Source of the DNA: Eubacteriales bacterium
GTDB lineage: Bacteria; Bacillota; Clostridia; Oscillospirales; Acutalibacteraceae
Direction: 5' to 3'
Assembly: GCA_029225565.1 (NCBI GenBank)
Contig: JAQXWS010000045.1
Coordinates: 1-49,019, forward strand
Length of the DNA: 49,019 nucleotides
A model generated the notes under the pieces. That model was not told where the DNA came from, searched no databases, and saw only the letters and a list, made by a program, of their open reading frames with translations. Of this stretch, positions 40,874 through 49,019 are shown one piece after another; position 1 is the first letter of the stretch, and every line of letters starts with the position of its first letter. Position numbers and translations under genes: made by a program.

Positions 40874-41761
40874 TTAATCCAATCCGAAATTGTGGATAAG
40901 ACCCTCTCTGTTTCGCCAATCTTCTTTTACCTTAACCCAGGTTTGCAGGTTAATTTTTATATCAAAAAACGCCTCCAAATCCTGTCTTGCAAAGGTAGAA
41001 ATCTTTTTTAGCATTGCGCCTTTTTTGCCAATTACCATGCCCTTGTGTGTCTCGCGCTCACAGTATATAACAGCCTCTATATCCATAATGGGCTGATTAT
41101 CGCGCTCACGCATTTTTTCTATCGACACAGCGATGCCGTGGGGCACCTCCTTGTCCATAAGGCGCAAAATCTTTTCCCTGATTATCTCGGCTGCCAGCAC
41201 TCTCTCCGGCTGGTCGGTAAGAGTATCATCAGGAAAAAAATGCGGTGACTCGAAGGATAGCTTTTCCATTTCGTCAATTAGGTCGCTAACGCCCTGGCCA
41301 TCGGTTGCGCATACCGGAACAATTGCCTCAAAATCGTACAATTTGTTAAGCTCCACTATTCTTTGCAGCAGTTCTTCCTTGTCCTTTAGCATATCAATCT
41401 TGTTGATTGCCAGGATAACAGGCATATCCATCTTGCCGAACTTTTCTACCAGTTCCAGCTCGCCTTTTTTTATATCGCCCTTTGACTCTACTACAAAAAG
41501 GCATGCATCAACTCCGCCGATGGAATCACCGACTGCCTGATTCATCTTTTCGCCCAGCTTGTTGTGGGGCTTATGATAGCCCGGTGTATCCGTAAACACA
41601 AGCTGAATATCCCCCTGGGTAAGAACGCCCATAATGCGGGTGCGGGTAGTCTGGGGCTTGGAGGATACAATGGCAATCTTTTGGCCCAGCATCTTGTTAA
41701 GTAACGAAGACTTGCCCACATTGGGACAGCCGACTATTGCAATGAATGCGGTTTTTGTCAT
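40874..41761 (-). CDS. era: GTPase Era
   Basis: Era is a GTPase that binds the 3' end of 16S rRNA during 30S assembly. The 295 residues contain GCPNVGKSSLLNKMLG (G1), DTPGYHKP (G3), NKID (G4) and the C-terminal KH domain with VIGKKGAMLKKI. It starts 2 bp after ybeY; a 54-bp spacer separates its stop from the yqzL-like gene. Confidence 0.97.
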   Translation of the reverse strand: MTKTAFIAIVGCPNVGKSSLLNKMLGQKIAIVSSKPQTTRTRIMGVLTQGDIQLVFTDTPGYHKPHNKLGEKMNQAVGDSIGGVDACLFVVESKGDIKKGELELVEKFGKMDMPVILAINKIDMLKDKEELLQRIVELNKLYDFEAIVPVCATDGQGVSDLIDEMEKLSFESPHFFPDDTLTDQPERVLAAEIIREKILRLMDKEVPHGIAVSIEKMRERDNQPIMDIEAVIYCERETHKGMVIGKKGAMLKKISTFARQDLEAFFDIKINLQTWVKVKEDWRNREGLIHNFGLD

Positions 41762-41763
41762 AA

Positions 41764-42261
41764 TTATTCTCCCATATAGTAGCTGTTGTCGCGCTTTAAG
41801 CCAAGCTTGGTAAGTACGGTCTCTTCCTTTTCGCGCATATGTACCTGCTCCAGGCCGCCGTTGACATGGTCGTAGCCCAGCAAATGGAGCATTGAATGCA
41901 CGGTGAGAAATCCGATTTCTCTCTCCAAAGAATGATTGTACTCCTCCGCCTGCTCCATTGCCTTTGGTATGCTGATAACAATATCACCCAAAAGCTTTGC
42001 GCCGGTGTCAAGGTCAATATCGTACTCGCCGTTTTCGCCCAATGGGAATGACAGCACATCGGTGGGTCGGTCCACATTACGATACTGACTGTTGAGTTGA
42101 TGTATTGTCTCGTTGTCAACAAAGGTAACGCTGACCTCTGCATCGCTGCCGAAGGCCTCCTCCTCAAGTACTGCATGACAGCAACGACGAATCAGTAATC
42201 TGGTACCTCTGGGGATTTTGACCTTCTTTTGGTCATTTGATATTATTACTTTTACATTCAT
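41764..42261 (-). CDS. ybeY: Endoribonuclease YbeY
   Basis: YbeY is a zinc-dependent RNase for 16S rRNA 3' maturation and ribosome quality control. The 165 residues include the metal motif HSMLHLLGYDH (H-x3-H-x5-H) and RPTDVLSFPLGE. The start overlaps the phoH stop (ATGA). The dgkA/cdd genes that often lie between ybeY and era are absent. Confidence 0.95.
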   Translation of the reverse strand: MNVKVIISNDQKKVKIPRGTRLLIRRCCHAVLEEEAFGSDAEVSVTFVDNETIHQLNSQYRNVDRPTDVLSFPLGENGEYDIDLDTGAKLLGDIVISIPKAMEQAEEYNHSLEREIGFLTVHSMLHLLGYDHVNGGLEQVHMREKEETVLTKLGLKRDNSYYMGE

Positions 42262-43223
42262 CTTTTGCTATGCTCCTCATCATATTTTTCGTAGGCAGTG
42301 ATAATATCCTGTACCAGTCTGTGGCGTACAACATCCTTTTGGCTGAACCTACAAATCATAATATCATCAACATCTTTTAGTATATTGAGTACCGTCTTGA
42401 GTCCCGAGCGCTTGCCGTCGGGCAAATCTATCTGTGTTATATCCCCTGTTACCACCATCTTTGACCTGAATCCGAGGCGTGTAAGGAACATCTTCATTTG
42501 CTCGGGGGTGGTGTTTTGTGCCTCGTCAAGTATGATAAAGCTGTCATCCAATGTGCGGCCTCTCATATAAGCCAAAGGAGCGACCTCAATAGCTCCACGC
42601 TCCTGATAGCGCGCAAAATTTTCTGCACCCAGCATATCGAACAGTGCGTCGTACAACGGACGCAGATACGGGTCAACCTTGCTTTGTAAATCACCGGGCA
42701 AAAAGCCCAGCTTTTCGCCTGCCTCCACCGCAGGACGGGTTAGAATGATACGATTGACCTCCTTTGCCCTAAAGGCTGTTACTGCCTTGGCAACAGCGAG
42801 ATATGTCTTGCCGGTACCGGCAGGGCCTACACCAAATGTAATAGTGTTTTCGTCAATGGCCTGGGTGTATTTTTTTTGACCCAGGGTTTTTGGCTTAACA
42901 GGTCTTCCCTTGGAGGTAATGCAAATTGAGTCGGTGGTAATTGAGCCAATCTTGTCCTCGTTGCCCTCACTGACCAGGGACAGAACATAGCGTACATTCT
43001 GGTCGGTTAGAGCCTCGCCCTTGTTAATCAACACCAGCATAGAATTAATGGCACGAACAGCCTTGTCCACACGCTCGGGGTCGCCGATAATCTTTATATC
43101 AGAGCCACGGGATACAATGGATACGCCGTACTCTCGTTCAATCACGCGCACATTCTCATCAAAAGCTCCGAACAACGCTACCGCCTGTTCCATTTCGTCA
43201 AAAGTAATTGTCTGTTCTGTCAT
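42258..43223 (-). CDS. phoH: PhoH-family ATPase
   Basis: A 321-residue PhoH/PhoL protein: an N-terminal KH-like segment followed by a P-loop ATPase with GPAGTGKTYLAVAKAV, FIILDEAQNTTPEQMKMFLTR and VTGDITQIDLP. It is linked with YbeY in RNA metabolism in many bacteria. Both ends overlap neighbours by 4 bp (corC-like gene upstream, ybeY downstream). Confidence 0.94.
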   Translation of the reverse strand: MTEQTITFDEMEQAVALFGAFDENVRVIEREYGVSIVSRGSDIKIIGDPERVDKAVRAINSMLVLINKGEALTDQNVRYVLSLVSEGNEDKIGSITTDSICITSKGRPVKPKTLGQKKYTQAIDENTITFGVGPAGTGKTYLAVAKAVTAFRAKEVNRIILTRPAVEAGEKLGFLPGDLQSKVDPYLRPLYDALFDMLGAENFARYQERGAIEVAPLAYMRGRTLDDSFIILDEAQNTTPEQMKMFLTRLGFRSKMVVTGDITQIDLPDGKRSGLKTVLNILKDVDDIMICRFSQKDVVRHRLVQDIITAYEKYDEEHSKR

Positions 43224-44023
43224 ATAATCTCTGCCTTTATTTTGTCTATTTGGCGTTCGTCGATTGCCATAATGGTAAATCTGATATTTTCAAAAACTAT
43301 TTCTGTGCCCTCGTCCTTGCTCTCGGTAGGGATAAATCCAAGTTGGTTAATCAGGAATCCCGCAATGGTACTGTAATTACCCTCCGGAATTTTTATACCA
43401 AGTGCTTCTTCCACCTCGTCAATATCGGATTCGCTGTCTATAATAAAAGTATTTTCATCAGTCTTTTCGATATTAATTTCCTGCTGGTCGTATTCGTCCT
43501 CAATGTCGCCGACAAGCTCTTCGACAACATCCTCAAGGGTTACCAAGCCGGCAGTTCCGCCGTACTCGTCAACAACGATTGCCAGCTGCTTTTGTTCACT
43601 CTGCATACGGGCAAACAGCTTTGCACAGGGAATGGTCTCCGGCACAAACAACGGATTGCGTATATAATCATCCAACGGCTCGCCCTCATCAATAGTCTTG
43701 CCAATAAAGAATAATAAATCCTTGATATACACAATGCCCACAATGTGGTCCAAATCCTCGTGATACACAGGAATACGGGAATATCCCTCATCTATGGCGC
43801 ACTTGACTACAGCCATAACGCCGTCGCAATCCTCCACAGCGCATATATCGGTACGATGAGTCATAATATCCCCCGCTGTGGTATCATCAAAGTCAAATAC
43901 ATTTTTAATAATTTCTCGTTGGCTGGACTCAAGGTCGTTCTCATCCTCATTAACTAATTGCTTGATTTCCGCCTCGGTGCTGCTGTCCTTTTTGAATAAG
44001 CCGAATAAACCGCCGCTTGCCAC
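43220..44023 (-). CDS. CorC/HlyC-like CBS-domain protein
   Basis: A 267-residue cytosolic protein with two CBS repeats (DDTTAGDIMTHRTDICAVED and GYSRIPVYHEDLDHIVGIVY, then VVDEYGGTAGLVTLEDVVEEL) and a C-terminal CorC_HlyC domain. Unlike CNNM-type transporters it has no DUF21 membrane domain. It is related to E. coli CorC/YbeX, which sits by ybeY there too and affects magnesium homeostasis and ribosomes. The start is GTG at 44023 with GGAGGG upstream. It leads the phoH-ybeY-era-recO-mutS2 operon. Confidence 0.88.
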   Translation of the reverse strand: MASGGLFGLFKKDSSTEAEIKQLVNEDENDLESSQREIIKNVFDFDDTTAGDIMTHRTDICAVEDCDGVMAVVKCAIDEGYSRIPVYHEDLDHIVGIVYIKDLLFFIGKTIDEGEPLDDYIRNPLFVPETIPCAKLFARMQSEQKQLAIVVDEYGGTAGLVTLEDVVEELVGDIEDEYDQQEINIEKTDENTFIIDSESDIDEVEEALGIKIPEGNYSTIAGFLINQLGFIPTESKDEGTEIVFENIRFTIMAIDERQIDKIKAEII

Positions 44024-44081
44024 TTGGCAAATCCCTCCATTACATTCAAATTAAAGATTATTATATAATAAAAAATTAGAT

Positions 44082-44110
44082 TTGTAAATAGTGATATATT
44101 ATGCTATCAT
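44082..44110 (+). promoter_or_regulatory. Promoter for the FkbM methyltransferase gene
   Basis: TTGTAA (44082-44087), a 17-bp spacer and TATCAT (44105-44110), about 20 bp before the ATG at 44129, in an AT-rich divergent spacer. Confidence 0.55.
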
Positions 44111-44128
44111 ATATAGCGAGGTAATGAT

Positions 44129-45181
44129 ATGATAGAAAGAATAACAGACGCCGATGTATGGACAGCCCTGCAGAATGAAGAGCGCCCCATCTTCTTGTAC
44201 GGTATGGGCCTTGGGGCAGAAAAAATACTGGCAGAATTTGAACAGCATAACATAAAAGCCGAGGGCATATTTGCCAGCGACGAATTTGTGCGAGGTCATT
44301 CATTCAAGGGCTATTTGGTACAAAAATACAGCGATATATGTGCCCAGTACGATGACTTTTGCGTAGTACTGTGCTTTGCCACCAGGCTGGACAATGTGCT
44401 GGATAATATAAGAAAAATCAACAGCCGACACACAGTATATGCACCCGATGTGCCTGTAGCCGGTGACGGACTGTTTACACGAGAGTTTGTTGCACAGCAC
44501 GACGACGAGTTTGAATATATATATAACAACCTTGCCGATGAAGAAAGCAAGCGAGTATATCTGGATGTTATAAGATACAAGGTCAGCGGCAAAATAGGAT
44601 ACCTGCTGGACACATTCGCCGAGAAAGACGAAATATACAGCAATATCCTAAGACTGGGAGACAACGAGAATATAATTGATTTGGGTGCCTACGACGGTGA
44701 TACGGTACAAGAGTTTATAATGGCAACCGGCAACAAATACAGGCATATAACAGCCTTGGAGCCGGACCCAAAGAATTACAAAAAGCTTGTGCGCAATGTG
44801 GGCGAGTTACCTAATATCAGCTGTATCAATATGGGCGCCTGGGACAAAAAGGACACATTGATTTTTTCGGCACAGGCAGGCAGGAACTCAAGGCTGTCAG
44901 GCACAGGAAACACCGTTGAGGTTACGGATATTGACTCTCTTAACATACCGGCTACTTTTATTAAAATGGATGTTGAGGGCAGCGAGCTAAAGGCACTCAA
45001 AGGAGCCGAGAATACTATTGTCACACACAGCCCAAAGCTCTATGTATGCGCCTACCACCGCAACGAGGACTTGTTCGTTCTGCCTAAAACTGTATGGTCC
45101 TTCTGCAAGGACTACAAAATCTACTTTAGACACAGCAAATACATACCGGCATGGGAGAGCAATTTTTACTGCGTGATATAA
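44129..45181 (+). CDS. FkbM-family methyltransferase
   Basis: A 350-residue protein with an N-terminal ~140-residue domain starting PIFLYGMGLGAEKILAEF (a Rossmann-like nucleotide-binding segment often fused to FkbM) and a C-terminal FkbM methyltransferase domain: NIIDLGAYDGDTVQEF is the SAM loop, and ATFIKMDVEGSELKALKGA is the family signature. FkbM enzymes methylate sugars or polyketides. Position next to an acyltransferase remnant suggests surface polysaccharide or glycan decoration, by inference. The ATG follows GAGGTAA. Confidence 0.87.
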   Translation: MIERITDADVWTALQNEERPIFLYGMGLGAEKILAEFEQHNIKAEGIFASDEFVRGHSFKGYLVQKYSDICAQYDDFCVVLCFATRLDNVLDNIRKINSRHTVYAPDVPVAGDGLFTREFVAQHDDEFEYIYNNLADEESKRVYLDVIRYKVSGKIGYLLDTFAEKDEIYSNILRLGDNENIIDLGAYDGDTVQEFIMATGNKYRHITALEPDPKNYKKLVRNVGELPNISCINMGAWDKKDTLIFSAQAGRNSRLSGTGNTVEVTDIDSLNIPATFIKMDVEGSELKALKGAENTIVTHSPKLYVCAYHRNEDLFVLPKTVWSFCKDYKIYFRHSKYIPAWESNFYCVI

Positions 45182-45214
45182 GAACAAGACACTATCGGTA
45201 AGTACTCAGCATAC

Positions 45215-45264
45215 AATCCCTCAGTTTTGCAAAAGCAAAACAGCCCCCTTTGTACAAGGGAGCC
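45215..45264. repeat. Intergenic repeat, copy 1
   Basis: The element reads CAATCCCTCAG, then the hairpin TTTTGC-AAAA-GCAAAA (45225-45240), then CAGCCCCCTT, a 5-nt loop and AAGGGAGCC. The same layout (CCCTCA, variable hairpin, CAGC(T/C)CC) recurs at 48987-49019, so it appears to be a dispersed repeat with a conserved frame and a variable stem. Confidence 0.6.
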
Positions 45265-45308
45265 GTAATCGGTTTAATTATTTGTAGCTAAAACCATTTT
45301 TCACTACC

Positions 45309-45340
45309 AGAGAAGCGCAAAATCAGCGCTTCTCTTTTTT
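45309..45340 (+). terminator. Terminator downstream of the FkbM gene
   Basis: AGAGAAGCGC (45309-45318) pairs perfectly with GCGCTTCTCT (45326-45335), followed by T residues. It overlaps the 3' end of the convergent acyltransferase pseudogene. Confidence 0.85.
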
Positions 45341-46195
45341 ATTTGCAAAATAATTTGAAAACAAACTTTTTTTAGTTCTTTCATTTTGAATAAAAAATCT
45401 GTTTTTGTTCATATTTTCAAAAAGTGTTTTCTTTAGGTACTCAAGCCTTTTCTCGCTGCTATTCAACAAATCAAGCTGTTCATCAATAATATCAAAACAA
45501 AGCTGTTTTCCGTCTTCACTGAAAAGATAAGTATCCTCATTACATTCCATTGAGGCTTTTGTTTCTTTTTCGGTATAGGCGTGAACCGATTGCTTTAGCC
45601 AAAAAATATTATCCTTAATCAGCTTACAAGGTACTCCCGCATAACTACAATTTGAAGCAAGGGTTTTTCCACCTGTAACACATTTTGCACCAACGATTGC
45701 ACCTGAGCCGATTTTCGTTCCTTTTGATACAAAAGCCTCCTGCCCGAACCAAACGTGGTCCCCGATAAAAACACTTTTGCTTGGGTTTATCCTTTTATTT
45801 GTACTGCCGTCATATATCAAGTGTGGATCGGCATTTCTAAACCATACATCAAAAGAAAACAGACAATCATCACCGATAATTATATGCTTTTCCTCACTGA
45901 GTACAACATGAATCGATCTTGTTGTGTTGCAGCTTTTTCCCATATAAAACACGCTGTTGTTGTAAATATCCAGTTTAATTTTAGTCTTATGATTATCGCT
46001 ATTTGATAAAAACACAACGCTGTTATCACCGATGAAACGAACAGTTTAAGAATGCAAAATAACACCTTTATCAAAGAAAATCACATTGCCTTCACCATGA
46101 AATTCAACTCTTGAATTATTCATTTCACACGGCAATCCTACTACTATGTTGTTTTCAACCGAAGAAAAATCTTCAGCAGAAACACAAAATTACAT
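45323..46195 (-). pseudogene. Broken hexapeptide-repeat acyltransferase gene (two in-frame TAA codons)
   Basis: From 46048 down to 45323 the frame encodes a left-handed beta-helix acyltransferase (FIGDNSVVFLSNSDNHKTK, IIIGDDCLFSFDVWFRNADP, VFIGDHVWFGQEAFVSKG, SGAIVGAKCVTGG, AGVPCKLIK). Coding similarity continues upstream in the same frame (GLPCEMNNSRVEFHGEGN, FFDKGVILHS) to an ATG at 46193-46195 with a good GAGGAGGG site. This frame is interrupted by TAA at 46190-46192 (codon 2) and at 46046-46048. The internal GTG at 46015 could only give a truncated protein without a ribosome binding site. Such enzymes acetylate sugars of surface polymers. Probably inactive. Confidence 0.8.
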
Positions 46196-46217
46196 TTATT
46201 CCCTCCTCGTTACCAAA

Positions 46218-48380
46218 TTATGCATTTATCGTCTGCAAATCCAAAGAGTTATATCTCTCAACTAATTCATCCATGCATCTATAAGCATCCTGCTGAATAA
46301 TCAGTTTTTTTGCATCGACAAAGGGCTTTACTGCGTGCTTGTAATTTGAACGCTCTTTAACAGCCTGATTAACAGCCATCTTGCGAGCAATAGTCTGCTT
46401 GATAGAATCCGTCGGCATATCCTGTGCACGCTGAACAGCATCAGCGTCAGGCTCAATTACGCCGTTGGCATAATATTTGTTTTGGATTTTCAAAGCGTAC
46501 TTAACATTGCTCACAGTCTTTTTTAAATCGGATAGTATAAGCTTATCTTCCTGTGTGGCAGGCTCGGGCATATCCGCAATTTGCTGTGTAAGATAGGAGA
46601 GAATCGACTCTAATCCGCTATTCTCGTTGGCGGTAATATACTCTGCTATTTCTACCTGCTTTTTGTACTGCTCGGTAGAGAATTTGTTAAGCTCTGCCAA
46701 TACAAAGGGTGCCAGCGCAATATCCTCATTGTATGCTTTTTGCTGATTTATCTTATCCTTGGCGGCTTTTATAGCGAGAGCGCGGGCCTCCTTTTCCTCA
46801 GGTGTTTTCTTGGGCATAGCCTTGGCGGCGAGGAGTTCGTCCTTGGATAGCTCTACAGGCTGCGCGCCATCGGAGGCCTTGATTCGGTCGATAATATTCA
46901 TTGTGGTCACCAGGGTCTCGTCATCAAGAACATCTGCGCTGTAATCGTCAAACATAGCGCGAATACGCAAAACATAGGTAATACCCTTATGCTTTTGTTC
47001 CGTCAGGTCATAAAACAAATACGGAATTACATTAAGGCTGGCGCCGATAACCGAAGCAATAATCATTGTCTTGAACAGATTGTCACGGATAGCAGCATCA
47101 TACAGAACATCGTAGTTATCCTTTAGACCGCAGCGCTCCTGCAGGAACGGCACAACCGAGCCTGTAAAATAACTAATTACAGTACCGATTAGGCCTACAA
47201 CACCGAACATACCGTCAATACGCTCGCCAGTAATATATTGCTGGTAATCACGCATATCCGCCTGAATACCGGGGTTGTATATATTACCAAGCACCAATAC
47301 AAAGTTGTTGATATAGAAAATAGCAATAATAACATATACATTATGGTAAGTGAACAATAATATCGCCAATAGCAGAATATTGGTCAAATTGCAGAATATC
47401 AGCAGCTTGCGCTTGCCGATTTTCCTGATAAGGAAGGGGCAAGCTATCATAGCCCACAGAGCGCCGTTGCCTATAACAGTATTGGCGACACCCAGTAATT
47501 TTTCCTTTTCGGGAAATGCGTACACAAATGTCCACTGCAAAATCACATAATAGGACATTTCCAAAAAGCCAATCCACCCTGCTATGCTGGTAATCCAAAA
47601 GTACTTGTTCTTCGCGATAGCACGAATTGCGTCAAAAAATCTAATTTCATTTTCCTTGGACTTGGGCTTGATGATACGCTCATTGGTATATTTATATACC
47701 GGAAAAGCCAGGAACAAGCCGATAACAGACATCAACGGATAGATGATACGATAGGTTTTTATGTCAGTAAGACCACCTGTGAACTGTGCCAAAAAAGGAA
47801 TGGCAAAATTAGTTACGGTAGGTGCAAAGGAGTAAATAATCTGGGAAATAGACATTACATCCGTTCGCTCATCTGAATCCGGGGACATAACCTGAATCAG
47901 CATCTGGAACGAATCGGTATAAAACGGACTGAATATATTGATTACCAAATACAGTATGAATACGGTAACCGCTTTTTGGTTATAGGTCATTGTCTCATAT
48001 GGCATCCACACAAATATGCATGCAGCCAACACACTGGGCACACCCATCCACTTTAGGAACGGACGGAACTTGCCCATTGGGGACTTAATATTATCCATTA
48101 TGTACGAACGCGCAATGGTAAACGACAGACCTATGATATTGGCAACCACCAGCATATAGTAAAGGTGAGTCGGCTTGAGGCCGATACACGAACCCACCAG
48201 AAGATTGGACGCCGACAAGCCCACTGCGCTGATTACCACCGTAGCAAGGTGTACACCCATGCCGCCGAATCCATAGGCAGCAACCTCTTTGTTTGGAATA
48301 TACCTACCCTTGTAAGGCTCATTCCAATGGGCAAAAAAATCTGTTACATAATTCTTTGCAGTCTTAATAATATTAGCCAT
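46218..48380 (-). CDS. GPH-like MFS transporter with a large helical C-terminal domain
   Basis: A 720-residue protein. Residues ~30-470 form a 12-helix transporter related to GPH/MFS sugar symporters (SYIMDNIKSPMGKFRPFLKW resembles the GPH loop with GxFRP). Residues ~480-720 are a soluble, mostly helical and charged domain (KTPEEKEARALAIKAAKDK, QQKAYNEDIALAPFVLAEL, EYITANENSGLESILSYL) that is not the IIA domain found in LacS. I do not recognise it; it could be a regulatory or partner-binding domain. It has its own promoter at 48486-48514 and a GGAG site before the ATG. Confidence 0.82.
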   Translation of the reverse strand: MANIIKTAKNYVTDFFAHWNEPYKGRYIPNKEVAAYGFGGMGVHLATVVISAVGLSASNLLVGSCIGLKPTHLYYMLVVANIIGLSFTIARSYIMDNIKSPMGKFRPFLKWMGVPSVLAACIFVWMPYETMTYNQKAVTVFILYLVINIFSPFYTDSFQMLIQVMSPDSDERTDVMSISQIIYSFAPTVTNFAIPFLAQFTGGLTDIKTYRIIYPLMSVIGLFLAFPVYKYTNERIIKPKSKENEIRFFDAIRAIAKNKYFWITSIAGWIGFLEMSYYVILQWTFVYAFPEKEKLLGVANTVIGNGALWAMIACPFLIRKIGKRKLLIFCNLTNILLLAILLFTYHNVYVIIAIFYINNFVLVLGNIYNPGIQADMRDYQQYITGERIDGMFGVVGLIGTVISYFTGSVVPFLQERCGLKDNYDVLYDAAIRDNLFKTMIIASVIGASLNVIPYLFYDLTEQKHKGITYVLRIRAMFDDYSADVLDDETLVTTMNIIDRIKASDGAQPVELSKDELLAAKAMPKKTPEEKEARALAIKAAKDKINQQKAYNEDIALAPFVLAELNKFSTEQYKKQVEIAEYITANENSGLESILSYLTQQIADMPEPATQEDKLILSDLKKTVSNVKYALKIQNKYYANGVIEPDADAVQRAQDMPTDSIKQTIARKMAVNQAVKERSNYKHAVKPFVDAKKLIIQQDAYRCMDELVERYNSLDLQTINA

Positions 48381-48485
48381 AATTCACTCCAAATTTTTAC
48401 TTCTTTTGTTGTTAGGCTCAAGTACGGCATAATTTCTTGCCGGGTAAATAAGCTGACTTGACAAAACGAAGCATAATACATAACT

Positions 48486-48514
48486 ATAATAACAAAATAC
48501 CGCTAATAATGCAA
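48486..48514 (-). promoter_or_regulatory. Promoter for the GPH-like transporter gene
   Basis: On the minus strand TTGCAT (48509-48514), a 17-bp spacer and TATTAT (48486-48491), with a leader of about 100 nt before the ATG. Confidence 0.6.
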
Positions 48515-48523
48515 GAAATAAAA

Positions 48524-48546
48524 TATCGAGGGCAATTGCCCCCGAT
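48524..48546 (-). terminator. Terminator of the MGMT-like gene
   Basis: On the minus strand ATCG-C-GGGC arms fold around AATT with one mismatch (48525-48546) and are followed by a T-rich tract. It lies between the MGMT-like gene and the transporter promoter. Confidence 0.7.
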
Positions 48547-48575
48547 TGTGGAAACTATACTATGGTAGAAATATA

Positions 48576-48881
48576 CTATTTATTCTGCCATTGATATGTA
48601 TTTAGGTCAACTCTGCCGTTACGCACCTCAATGCCCTCTGCTCTAAGGTATATCTCCTGTCCCTCATTACCGCCGAAGGCAAAATGCTCCGCTGTTTGCC
48701 CCCTGCTGTTTACCACTCTGTAGCAAGGGATTATTTCAGGATTAGGATTTTTGTGCAATGCATTACCGACAGCTCTTGCGTAATAGGGATTACCGCACAT
48801 GGTTGCAATTTGCCCATAGGTTGCAACCTTACCGTAGGGTATTTTCTTAACCGCATCGTATATTTTTTTGCTTAAAGTCAT
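48576..48881 (-). CDS. MGMT-family DNA-binding-domain protein (alkyltransferase-like)
   Basis: A 101-residue protein made only of the C-terminal domain of O6-alkylguanine-DNA alkyltransferases: VKKIPYGKVATYGQIATMCG (winged HTH) and IPCYRVVNSRGQ (active-site loop). The acceptor cysteine is present, but the usual PCHRV histidine is tyrosine. Alkyltransferase-like proteins keep the HTH and lack the cysteine (PWHRV), so this is an intermediate form. It may repair or flag alkylated guanine; activity is uncertain. It is a single-gene unit with a TATAAT -10 upstream. Confidence 0.82.
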   Translation of the reverse strand: MTLSKKIYDAVKKIPYGKVATYGQIATMCGNPYYARAVGNALHKNPNPEIIPCYRVVNSRGQTAEHFAFGGNEGQEIYLRAEGIEVRNGRVDLNTYQWQNK

Positions 48882-48986
48882 ATTGTATTATCACCGATGA
48901 AAATTATAACACATAAACATAAAGAACACAAGAAAAAGAGTGGGTTAATGCCTGCAGCAATATGCAGGTAAGTTAGATTGTTTATA

Positions 48987-49019
48987 TCCCCTCAATCGCA
49001 TATAAAATGCGACAGCTCC
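48987..49019. repeat. Intergenic repeat, copy 2, cut by window end
   Basis: TCCCCTCAA, then the hairpin TCGCA-TATAAAA-TGCGA (48996-49012), then CAGCTCC at the window end. It follows the same frame as the copy at 45215-45264 but with a different hairpin stem, and continues beyond the window. Confidence 0.55.

Noticed and set aside
1-49019. CRISPR array, insertion sequence or prophage genes
   Set aside because: No regularly spaced repeats, transposase, integrase or phage structural genes could be recognised on either strand.

Overview
The window looks like a chromosomal segment of a low-to-mid GC Gram-positive anaerobe of the class Clostridia, most likely an Oscillospiraceae/Ruminococcaceae-type gut or rumen bacterium. 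The reasons are: gene orders typical of Firmicutes (rnj-rplI-dnaB; ylxM-ffh-rpsP-khpA-rimM-trmD; phoH-ybeY-era-yqzL-recO-mutS2), strong AGGAGG ribosome binding sites, TTGACA/TATAAT promoters with 17-bp spacers, a Gram-positive SOS box, HPr with both His15 and Ser46, a TatD-linked radical SAM protein, and several intracellular glycoside-utilisation genes. Species cannot be named from sequence reading alone.

Layout. 1-9.6 kb: replication, RNA-processing and housekeeping genes (partial dnaB, rplI, rnj, rnhA, nrdR), an aminotransferase / TIM-barrel isomerase / DMT transporter operon, an SOS-controlled dinB with a small partner gene, and an SCP2 protein. 9.6-14.7 kb: a sugar operon transcribed right to left (carboxylesterase, GH31 glycosidase, GPH symporter). 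14.8-18.0 kb: an AT-rich restriction-modification island (controller protein, HNH endonuclease, two different DNA methyltransferases, one carrying an N-terminal HTH domain), next to a tRNA-Leu. 18.2-21.0 kb: a radical SAM gene divergent from a MocR-type regulator, a small membrane protein and a hairpin-rich spacer. 21.0-26.1 kb: a beta-mannosidase, then a CoA-transferase plus lipoyl-less E2-like acyltransferase pair. 26.3-30.8 kb: histidine phosphatase, uvrC, rsmD-coaD-coiled-coil protein, ptsH. 30.9-36.4 kb: the ffh/rpsP/trmD operon (right to left) with a secreted beta-helix protein inserted between khpA and rimM. 36.5-37.6 kb: azlCD. 37.6-44.0 kb: the corC-phoH-ybeY-era-yqzL-recO-mutS2 operon (right to left), including a small yqzL-like gene with a TTG start overlapping recO. 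44.1-49.0 kb: accessory region with an FkbM methyltransferase, a broken hexapeptide acyltransferase, a GPH transporter with a large extra C-terminal domain, an MGMT-like protein and two copies of an intergenic repeat.

How the parts work together. The sugar genes (esterase, GH31, GPH symporter, beta-mannosidase) lack signal peptides, so they suggest uptake of oligosaccharides followed by deacylation and hydrolysis in the cytoplasm. The restriction-modification island appears to have two regulatory inputs: tandem C-boxes before the controller-endonuclease operon, and an HTH domain fused to the cytosine methyltransferase that may act on its own promoter. Other unusual points are a MocR protein whose PLP-binding lysine position is asparagine, an acyltransferase gene carrying two in-frame TAA codons, and a hairpin plus secreted-protein gene placed inside a ribosome-biogenesis operon.
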